A stretch of DNA of 5,355 nucleotides from DASZGL01 sp035938875 (GTDB taxonomy: Bacteria > Chloroflexota > Dormibacteria > Aeolococcales > Aeolococcaceae). Under the pieces are notes generated by a model that had not been told where the DNA came from, made no database searches, and saw only the letters and a program-made list of their open reading frames with translations. Positions 1 through 5,355 of the stretch are shown in pieces; within the stretch, counting starts at the first letter, position 1; the number at the start of each line of letters is the position of its first letter. Position numbers and translations under genes: made by a program. The stretch spans positions 1 to 5,355 of the forward strand of contig DASZGL010000093.1 in NCBI GenBank assembly GCA_035938875.1, written 5' to 3'.

Positions 1-517
1 GCGCCGCCAGCCAGCACCACTCGGCGTACTGCGCGTTGCTGGTGTACAGCTTCTGGCCGGTGATGACGTAGTCGTCGCAGTCACGCACCGCCCGGGTCTG
101 CAGCGAAGCCAGGTCACTGCCGGCGCCCGGCTCGGTGTAGCCGAGGCAGAACTCGAGCTCGCCGCGTCCGATCGCCGGAAGGAAGCGCTGGCGCTGCTCC
201 TCGTTGCCGTAGTGGAGGAGCCCCGGCGCGACCACCTGGGTGGCAAAGGTCGACGCCATGGCGTGGTGATAGGAGAACTCGTACGCGTACAGGAACTGCT
301 GCACCGGCGTCACCGCGACGCCGCCGTACTGCTCGGGCCAACCCAGGCGCAGCCAGCCTCTGTCGGCGACCTTCTTGCGAAACGCGATCGACTCGCCGAG
401 TCCGCCGCCCTCACCCTCGTGAAGCCCGGGGATGCGCTGCGGGGGAAGGTTCTCGCGGAGGAAAACACGCACCTCCTCACGGAAGGCGATCTCCTCGGCG
501 GTGAAGGTGAGGTCCAC
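1..517 (-). CDS. Acyl-CoA dehydrogenase, N-terminal part (3' end outside window)
   Basis: This is the first 172 residues of a second flavin-dependent acyl-CoA dehydrogenase, running off the left edge. The GTG at 517-515 gives a typical N-terminus (DLTFTAEEIAFREEVRVFL) right after a good GAGGAAG site, and no other start fits. The N-terminal helical domain covers about residues 1-125 and includes GWLRLGWPEQYGG (54-66), a usual family block, and FLPAIGRGE (112-120). The mid-domain begins with YTEPGAGSDLASLQTRA (127-143), the flavin/substrate-loop motif, then GQKLYTSNAQYAEW (154-167), where the more usual Trp of the KxWxT motif is Tyr. The C-terminal domain with the catalytic base and flavin-contact motifs is outside the window, so activity and chain-length class cannot be judged. 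In the 31 residues from the LP of the RGE motif it shares only 14 with the upstream dehydrogenase, mainly family-invariant ones, so the two are diverged paralogues rather than a recent duplication. Confidence 0.92.
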   Translation of the reverse strand, partial: MDLTFTAEEIAFREEVRVFLRENLPPQRIPGLHEGEGGGLGESIAFRKKVADRGWLRLGWPEQYGGVAVTPVQQFLYAYEFSYHHAMASTFATQVVAPGLLHYGNEEQRQRFLPAIGRGELEFCLGYTEPGAGSDLASLQTRAVRDCDDYVITGQKLYTSNAQYAEWCWLAA

Positions 518-521
518 GCTG

Positions 522-528
522 CTTCCTC
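522..528 (-). promoter_or_regulatory. Ribosome binding site of the second acyl-CoA dehydrogenase
   Basis: GAGGAAG on the minus strand lies 4 nt before the GTG at 517, so its GGA core is about 6 nt away. It sits within the 18-nt gap after the hyuA TAG and is the strongest Shine-Dalgarno-like sequence seen here. It supports the GTG start and independent initiation of this gene. The gap has no hairpin and no space for a promoter. Confidence 0.75.
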
Positions 529-535
529 GTCGTGC

Positions 536-2671
536 CTACTGATGCGCTGGCGTCAATTCGGCCGGGCGCTGGTGCCGCCGTTCCGGCTCCGCCCGCGAGG
601 GCTCGCCGGGATCGATGACGTAGTGGTCGGCTTCGTCCAGAACCGCGCGCATCCCGGGATGGAGCACCAGGGTGGAGAAGCGGTCCTCGATGATCGCGGG
701 TCCCTCGATGACGTCGCCGGCGCCCAGCGCGGGGCCGTCGAAGATCTGTGTGGTGGCGACCCCGCCCTCGAGCAGGCACTGCCGCGTTCCGGTCTGCGCC
801 GCGGCGGCGCCGCGTCCTGGGGCCAGCGGCGGGGGAAGGGTGCGCGGAGCAGCCCCGATCGCCTGCACCTTGAGCACGCTGATGATCGGACGCTGGTCGC
901 GCTGCGCGTACGTGTGCAGCGCCTCGTGGCGGGAGTGAAACGCCTCGACGGCGGCGTCGATGGCGGCGGCGGGCAGATCACCCGACGCGGGCAGAGGGAC
1001 GGAGAGGTCGAAGGTCTGCCCCGGGTAACGCAGGCCCATCTCGCGCTCGATGCGGATGACGCCGGGGTCGAGGCGGGCAGCGCTCAGGCGCTCGCGAGCT
1101 CGCGTTTCCATGTCGCGCAGCAGGGCGCTGATCTTCGCCGGGTCGGCGTGGTGCGCGGCGACGATGTGCGCCTGCAACTCGTCGGCGACGAAGTCGGCGA
1201 GCAGCAGTCCGAGCGCGCTGAACACCGGGGACGTGCGCGGCACCACGACGCGGCGGATGCCCAGCTCGCGCGCCTGCAGTCCCGCGTGCATCGGACCGTT
1301 GCCACCGTAGGCGACAAGCGCGAAGGACGTGGGGTCGAGGCCGCGGTCGCTCGAGCTGCGTCGGATGGCGTTGACCATGGTGGCATCGGCGATGCGAAGG
1401 ATCGACCAGGCCGCATCGCGGTCCGATAGGCCCAGCGGTTCGCCGACGTCGCGCCGGATGGCGTCCGCCGCCGCCTTGCTGTCGAGAGCGGCGGCGCCAC
1501 CGCGGAATCGCGCTGGGTCGAGGTAGCCGAGGACGACATGCGCGTCGGTGACCGTCGCTGACGTGCCGCCACGCCCGTAGCACGCAGGACCGGGCGTCGA
1601 GCCCATCGACTCCGGTCCCACCTGGAGCGCACCGGCACGGATGCGGGCGATGCTGCCACCGCCGGCGCCGATGGAGTGGACGTCGATCATGGGCAGGCCG
1701 ACGATGTAGCGATGCCGCCAGTTCCACGACGTCTGCAGCTCCGGGCGTCCCTCGCGGACCATGCAGACGTCGTACGACGTCCCGCCCATGTCGATGGCGA
1801 TGAAGTCGGCGATGCCGGCGCGGCGCGCCGCCTCGGTGGCGCCGATCACGCCTCCGGCGGGACCGCTGCCCATCACCGCGACCGGCCGCCGCACCGCCGC
1901 CGGCACCGTGGCGATGCCGCCGTTGCACTGCATGACCAGCAGCTCGTGACCGTATCCCCGCTCGTGCAGCGCGCCGGCGAGGCGTTCCAGGTAGACGATG
2001 ACACGCGGGCCGACGAAGGCGTTGACCAGGGTGGTGCTGACGCGCTCGAACTCCGGCGACGTGGGCATCACCTCGTGCGACAGCGAGATGGCTGCGTCGG
2101 GGTTTTCCTCGAGCACTATTTCCCGAGCCCGCACCTCGTGGCCGGGATCAAGGAAGGAGAAGAGGAAGCACACCGCCACCGAGTCGACGCCGCGGTCGTG
2201 CAGCAACCGCGCCGCACGCCGGACCGCCGGCTCGTCGAGCGGCGTCAGCACCTCACCCTTGCTGCCCAGGCGCTCGGGCACGGCGAAGCGGTTGCGGCGC
2301 AGCGCCAGCGGTGGCGGCGCCGGCAGCCGCGGGTTCCAGATGTCCTCCTTCCAGCCTCGGCGTATCTCGATGACGTCGCGCTGACCCTCGGTGGTGATCA
2401 GCCCCACCTGCGGGCCCGACATGGTGATCATGGTGTTGTCCGCTGTGGTGGTGCCGTGGATGATCACCGCGGTGCGCTGCAGCAGCGCCGTCAGCGAGTC
2501 GAGGCCCTCGATTCTGGCGAGGTCGGTGAGCGCCTCGAGGCAGCCTCGGGACTCGTCGTCGCGGGTCGTCGGCGCCTTGGTAAGCGCCGTGGTCCCGTCC
2601 TCACGGATGCACGCGCAGTCGGTGAATGTGCCGCCGACGTCGAGCCCGATGCGGTACGAACCGGCGCTCAC
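536..2671 (-). CDS. hyuA: Hydantoinase A / oxoprolinase family ATPase subunit (HyuA-like)
   Basis: This is the ATP-binding subunit of a HyuAB-type complex, thought in characterised relatives to phosphorylate or otherwise activate the substrate (cyclic amide, ketone enol or bicarbonate) for the HyuB site. It has 711 residues, normal for the family. The actin/hexokinase-like fold is evident: phosphate-1 loop DVGGTFTD at 11-18; HGTTTADNT at 72-80; MGSGPAGGVIGA at 267-278; second phosphate loop DMGGTSYDV at 294-302; HSIGAGGGSIA at 332-342; STPGPACYGRGG at 358-369; AYGGNGPMHA at 454-463; and SPVFSALGLLLADF at 481-494, followed by the usual C-terminal domain. Domain order is an N-terminal ATPase half (about 6-190), the central hydantoinase_A domain (about 208-495) and a C-terminal domain (about 510-690). 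A charged, Pro/Arg/Glu-rich tail follows (691-711). All the nucleotide-site motifs I looked for are present, so it should be active. The block RRGWKEDIWNP (104-114) suggests a particular subgroup, possibly carboxylase-like; this is inference. Cytoplasmic. Confidence 0.94.
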   Translation of the reverse strand: MSAGSYRIGLDVGGTFTDCACIREDGTTALTKAPTTRDDESRGCLEALTDLARIEGLDSLTALLQRTAVIIHGTTTADNTMITMSGPQVGLITTEGQRDVIEIRRGWKEDIWNPRLPAPPPLALRRNRFAVPERLGSKGEVLTPLDEPAVRRAARLLHDRGVDSVAVCFLFSFLDPGHEVRAREIVLEENPDAAISLSHEVMPTSPEFERVSTTLVNAFVGPRVIVYLERLAGALHERGYGHELLVMQCNGGIATVPAAVRRPVAVMGSGPAGGVIGATEAARRAGIADFIAIDMGGTSYDVCMVREGRPELQTSWNWRHRYIVGLPMIDVHSIGAGGGSIARIRAGALQVGPESMGSTPGPACYGRGGTSATVTDAHVVLGYLDPARFRGGAAALDSKAAADAIRRDVGEPLGLSDRDAAWSILRIADATMVNAIRRSSSDRGLDPTSFALVAYGGNGPMHAGLQARELGIRRVVVPRTSPVFSALGLLLADFVADELQAHIVAAHHADPAKISALLRDMETRARERLSAARLDPGVIRIEREMGLRYPGQTFDLSVPLPASGDLPAAAIDAAVEAFHSRHEALHTYAQRDQRPIISVLKVQAIGAAPRTLPPPLAPGRGAAAAQTGTRQCLLEGGVATTQIFDGPALGAGDVIEGPAIIEDRFSTLVLHPGMRAVLDEADHYVIDPGEPSRAEPERRHQRPAELTPAHQ

Positions 2672-2680
2672 GAAGACCCC
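2668..2680 (-). promoter_or_regulatory. hyuB-hyuA stop/start overlap with weak ribosome binding site
   Basis: The minus strand reads GTGA at 2671-2668: the GTG start of hyuA shares bases with the TGA stop of hyuB. Only a weak purine run (GGGG, 2680-2677) precedes the GTG with a 5-nt spacer, so hyuA translation probably relies on ribosomes that have just finished hyuB. This would favour balanced production of the two subunits. A nearby ATG at 2684-2682 is in another frame, and the first in-frame ATG is at codon 81, past the phosphate-1 motif, so GTG is the supported start. Confidence 0.75.
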
Positions 2681-4482
2681 GCATTGCCGGTGCGCAGCCG
2701 GGCGCGCAGGCGCTCGGTGGCGACGACGTCGACCGCCAGGCTCAGGTCCTCGATGTCGCCGGTGAAGACCACGCCGTAGTCGCGTTCGGCGGAGCGCCGC
2801 GAGACGTACTCGTCGAGGACGTCGTCGCGCACCGCCGCAACCTCGCGTTCGAGGGGATCACCCCAGCCACCACCACCGCCGCAGACGAGCACCAGCGACT
2901 CGCCGGCCTCGTGGGGTTCGCTGAACGCGGTGTGATCGATCACCCGCTCGTGCTCACCGCGGGCACGGACGATCAGCCGGTTGGGCGCACCGGCGAGCCC
3001 GCCGCCGATCCCCGGCACCGGGTGACGCACGCCGACGATCCAGGTGTTGACCGTCACCGGCGCGGTGAACTGTTTCTCGTAGCGTGAACCGCAGTGTCCC
3101 CGCCATCTCCCCGGTCCACCGGTGTCGGTGACCAGGTCGGTGCACAGGCGGCGCTGCGGCAGCAGCGTCTCGTTGATCTCCGCCATGCTGCGGATCAGGT
3201 TGCCGCTGTTGGCGTTGCGCGCCCCCCAGCCGTCGGTGCCGTAGCCGGCGCCGCACCAACCTGCGTAGCTGTCGGTGCCGGCGTCGATGAACATGCGGCC
3301 GTCGTCAGGATGCACGCCGTAGCTGACGATGGGCGACGCCAGCTTGTACACCTGGGGCACCACGCGCTCGGGGATCGCCTGCGCCAGGGCCAGGGCGATC
3401 GCCTCGCCGACCTCGCTGCCGGGGTGATGAGTCCCCGCCGCGACCGGCCGGCCCATCGCCGGGTTGACGCACGTGCCCTCGGGTACGCGCAGGTCGATGG
3501 AGGCGAAGAACCCCTCGTTCTTGGGAATCGACGAATCCATCGCCGAGGCGAGCTGGGAGACGACGTAGCCGCGGGTGTTGCCGAAGGTGCTGTACGCGGA
3601 GAGGTTCTGCCGCGTGTCGCTGCCCTCGAAGTCGACGGTGAGCGCGTCGCCCCTGACGGTGACGGTGACGTGGACGCGGATGTCCTTGTTGCCCTTGGGG
3701 TCGTGGTCGACGAAGGCGTCGGCGGCGTAGACGCCGTCGGGCCATGAGGCGACCTCCTCGCGGAAGCGCCGCGCGGCCACGTCGATGCTGTGCTGCACCG
3801 CCGCCTTGATCGCAGCAACTCCGTAGCGCTCGCACAACGCCGTGAGCCTTTGCGCACCCAGCTGCGCCGAGCCGACCTGAGCGCGCAGGTCGCCGAGGAA
3901 CGTCGGTGTGCGGCAGTTGGTCTTGAGCAGATAGGTGAGGTCCTTGCGCTCCTCACCGGCGTCGTAGAGCTTGATGCAGGGGATGCGGAATCCCTCCGCC
4001 CAGATGTCGAGGGCGTCGACGGGGTAGCCGCCCGGTGTCATGCCGCCGGTGTCGGCGTGATGGCACTGGATCGAGGGGATGAGCACCACCTCGCCGTCGA
4101 CGACAACCGGCGCGAAGATGTTGTAGTCGGGCAGGTGACCGCCGCCGTGGTAGGGATCGTTGGCGACGTAGACGTCGCCCGGCTTCATGTTCTCGATGCC
4201 GAAGAAGTCGAGGGCGAATCGCACCGGCAGGGTGCTGCTGAGCATGAACTGGGGGATGCCGACGCTCAGCGCGGCGAGGCGTCCGCTGCCGTCCATGACC
4301 GTGGCGTTGCGCTCGTTGGACTGGTTGAGGATCGGTGTGGTCGCCGTCAGCGAGACGTGGGTGGCCATCTCGTAGCACACCGTCTCCATGGCGCCGCGGA
4401 TCACCTCGGCGGTGACCGAATCCACCTGCTCGGCGCCGATGCCGCCCGCTTTGGGTGTCGCCTGTGTGCTGGTGACCGTCAT
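2668..4482 (-). CDS. hyuB: Hydantoinase B / oxoprolinase family subunit (HyuB-like)
   Basis: This is the HyuB-type subunit of an ATP-dependent amidohydrolase or carboxylase complex. It has 604 residues, slightly above the roughly 520-590 common in stand-alone HyuB proteins. The ATG at 4482 is chosen for its GAGGG site and because family similarity begins soon after it (VTAEVIRGAMETV from about 23). Visible family blocks: the NERNATVMDGSGRL region at 56-69; NDPYHGGGHLPDY at 108-120 and HHADTGG at 141-147, whose Asp and His residues are the likely metal-site region; TNCRTP followed by GDLRAQ at 188-202; and the C-terminal glycine-rich CGGGGGWGDPLE at 534-545, followed by VSRRSAERDYGVV (560-572), a hallmark HyuB ending. 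There is no signal peptide or membrane segment, so it is cytoplasmic. Its TGA overlaps the GTG of hyuA by 4 nt, as expected for partner subunits. The symbol denotes the family only; hydantoin as substrate is not shown. Acetone/acetophenone carboxylase-like or lactamase activity is equally possible. Confidence 0.93.
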   Translation of the reverse strand: MTVTSTQATPKAGGIGAEQVDSVTAEVIRGAMETVCYEMATHVSLTATTPILNQSNERNATVMDGSGRLAALSVGIPQFMLSSTLPVRFALDFFGIENMKPGDVYVANDPYHGGGHLPDYNIFAPVVVDGEVVLIPSIQCHHADTGGMTPGGYPVDALDIWAEGFRIPCIKLYDAGEERKDLTYLLKTNCRTPTFLGDLRAQVGSAQLGAQRLTALCERYGVAAIKAAVQHSIDVAARRFREEVASWPDGVYAADAFVDHDPKGNKDIRVHVTVTVRGDALTVDFEGSDTRQNLSAYSTFGNTRGYVVSQLASAMDSSIPKNEGFFASIDLRVPEGTCVNPAMGRPVAAGTHHPGSEVGEAIALALAQAIPERVVPQVYKLASPIVSYGVHPDDGRMFIDAGTDSYAGWCGAGYGTDGWGARNANSGNLIRSMAEINETLLPQRRLCTDLVTDTGGPGRWRGHCGSRYEKQFTAPVTVNTWIVGVRHPVPGIGGGLAGAPNRLIVRARGEHERVIDHTAFSEPHEAGESLVLVCGGGGGWGDPLEREVAAVRDDVLDEYVSRRSAERDYGVVFTGDIEDLSLAVDVVATERLRARLRTGNAGSS

Positions 4483-4489
4483 CTGCGTG

Positions 4490-4494
4490 CCCTC
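4490..4494 (-). promoter_or_regulatory. Ribosome binding site of the hyuB-like gene
   Basis: GAGGG on the minus strand lies 7 nt before the ATG at 4482 and overlaps the TGA stop of the upstream dehydrogenase. This placement selects the ATG at 4482 over the upstream open extension to 4620, and suggests that hyuB translation is coupled to termination of the preceding gene. Confidence 0.7.
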
Positions 4495-5355
4495 AGCCTC
4501 CGTCCCGTCGCTGGCTGAAGGATCGCCCGAAGGCCAATGACGCGATGGTGTTGCGCAGGATCTCCGGCGTGCCACCGCCCAGCGCCATGCCACGGACGTC
4601 GCGCAGGTGGCGCTCCACACCGGCGTCCAGTGTGTATCCGTGATGCCCGTGCAGCTGGATGGCCTGGTTGCAGATCTCCTGCGCCGACTCGTTGATGTAG
4701 ACCTTGGCCACCGCGGTGTCCCACGGCGAGGGGAATCCCTTGCCGGCGTTGCGCGCGGCGTCGTGGAGCAGCGCCCGTCCCGCGGCGAGCTTCACCGCCA
4801 TGTCGGCGACGCGCCACTGCAGCCCCTGGAACTCGGCGATGGGCCGGCCGAACTGGTGGCGCTCGAGCATGAAGGCGACGGACGTCTCGTAGGCGGCCTG
4901 TGACGCCCCCAGGCACAGTGCGCAGTTGCCCAGCCTTTCGGCGCCGAATGCGGTCATCAGCGTCTTGAACCCGGTCGAGGTGTTCGGGTCACCGGGGACC
5001 AGAACCCAATCGGCGCCCAGGCGGCAGTCCTCGAAGATGAGCTCTGCCTCCGGCGTTCCCCGACCGCCCATCTTGCGGTCGGTGCGGCCGATGGAGAAAC
5101 CCGGAGTGTCGCGGGGGACGATCACCGCGCCGATGCCCTTGGCGCCGGTCGATGGCTGCGGGCCGAAGCGGACGAAGACCAGCGCGTGGGTGGAGCGATC
5201 ACCGCCGGTCACCCAGCTCTTGCGTCCGTTGAGCACCAGGCTGCCGTCGGGCTGCACGTCGGCGCGAGTGTTGAGGTCGGTCACCGCGCTGCCGGCATCA
5301 GGCTCGCTGACGGCGATGACCACGAAGTTCTCGCCGCGAGCCGCACCGGGCAGCA
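4493..5355 (-). CDS. Acyl-CoA dehydrogenase, C-terminal part (5' end outside window)
   Basis: This is a flavin (FAD)-dependent enzyme of the acyl-CoA dehydrogenase family, which forms the alpha,beta double bond of an acyl-CoA in the cytoplasm. The frame is open to the right edge; its first full codon is Leu at 5353-5351, so a GTG at 5323 is internal and not the start. By comparison with the second dehydrogenase here, about 112 N-terminal residues are missing, giving roughly 400 in all, normal for the family. In-window residues: LPGAARGE 1-8; the FAD/substrate-loop motif AVSEPDAGS 14-22; NGRKSWVTGG 42-51 in the beta domain; FGRPIAEFQ in the C-terminal helical domain near 168-176; RDVR 251-254; and GGGTPEILRN 259-268. 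A Gly (260) occupies the place of the MCAD-type catalytic Glu, whereas Glu139 in the ERL motif sits where isovaleryl- and long-chain-type enzymes carry theirs. It ends with TGA, 10 nt before hyuB. The acyl substrate cannot be inferred. Confidence 0.93.
   Translation of the reverse strand, partial: LPGAARGENFVVIAVSEPDAGSAVTDLNTRADVQPDGSLVLNGRKSWVTGGDRSTHALVFVRFGPQPSTGAKGIGAVIVPRDTPGFSIGRTDRKMGGRGTPEAELIFEDCRLGADWVLVPGDPNTSTGFKTLMTAFGAERLGNCALCLGASQAAYETSVAFMLERHQFGRPIAEFQGLQWRVADMAVKLAAGRALLHDAARNAGKGFPSPWDTAVAKVYINESAQEICNQAIQLHGHHGYTLDAGVERHLRDVRGMALGGGTPEILRNTIASLAFGRSFSQRRDGG

Noticed and set aside
114..341. 75-codon minus-strand open frame near the left edge
   Set aside because: It is an out-of-frame shadow inside the second dehydrogenase gene (517-1), whose own frame gives a clear family N-terminus.
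518..535. Possible terminator or promoter in the widest gap between genes
   Set aside because: The gap is only 18 nt, has no inverted repeat or T-run, and is mostly taken up by the ribosome binding site of the next gene.
212..1429. Long plus-strand open frame of 405 codons opposite hyuA
   Set aside because: Its codons are in exact register with hyuA codons on the other strand, so stops could appear only opposite TTA, CTA or TCA codons, which are rare in GC-rich genes. The translation has no recognisable motifs, while the minus strand has clear HyuA motifs.
1676..2779. Plus-strand open frame of 367 codons opposite the hyuA 5' half
   Set aside because: Same codon-register antisense artefact; it runs across the hyuA/hyuB junction and has no family motif or ribosome binding site.
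3094..4518. Plus-strand open frames of 217 and 242 codons opposite hyuB
   Set aside because: Both are codon-aligned antisense shadows of hyuB with low-complexity Val/Asp/Gly/Arg-rich translations.
4483..4620. 46-residue N-terminal extension of hyuB upstream of 4482
   Set aside because: It overlaps the end of the dehydrogenase gene in another frame, and its Arg/Ala/Ser/Trp-rich sequence does not resemble HyuB. A GAGGG site 7 nt before the ATG at 4482 marks the real start.
4493..5323. GTG at 5323 as the start of the right-hand dehydrogenase
   Set aside because: The frame stays open to the window edge and codes for the conserved LPGAARGE block before this GTG. The protein would otherwise lack its whole N-terminal domain.

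Overview
The window is a dense, GC-rich piece of bacterial chromosome (about 70% G+C by hand count of the first 60 bases, and similar by eye elsewhere). All four genes read on the minus strand, so the biological order runs from the right edge to the left edge. High G+C, GTG starts and tightly packed catabolic genes fit an actinomycete or another GC-rich soil-type bacterium. The sequence alone does not fix the phylum.

Layout in transcription order: (1) the C-terminal 286 residues of an acyl-CoA dehydrogenase (5355-4493; its start lies outside the window); (2) a complete HyuB/hydantoinase-B family subunit (4482-2668, 604 residues); (3) a complete HyuA/hydantoinase-A family subunit (2671-536, 711 residues); (4) the N-terminal 172 residues of a second, different acyl-CoA dehydrogenase (517-1; its end lies outside the window). 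The gaps are 10 nt, a 4-nt overlap (GTGA) and 18 nt. There is no room for an internal promoter or terminator in a gap, so the four genes very probably form one transcription unit that extends beyond both edges.

HyuA and HyuB normally work as one complex. HyuA has an actin/hexokinase-like ATPase fold, and HyuB carries the metal-dependent partner active site. Characterised relatives are ATP-dependent N-methylhydantoinase, 5-oxoprolinase, caprolactamase, acetone carboxylase and acetophenone carboxylase. The substrate cannot be read from this window. The two flanking acyl-CoA dehydrogenases suggest a catabolic route in which the HyuAB product or substrate is connected to CoA-thioester beta-oxidation chemistry. 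The two dehydrogenases are clearly different paralogues.

I found no tRNA, rRNA, CRISPR array, insertion sequence, attachment site or clear terminator. The long plus-strand open frames are antisense artefacts of GC-rich coding sequence. I see no convincing new system; the operon arrangement and the unassigned HyuAB subgroup are the points worth following up.
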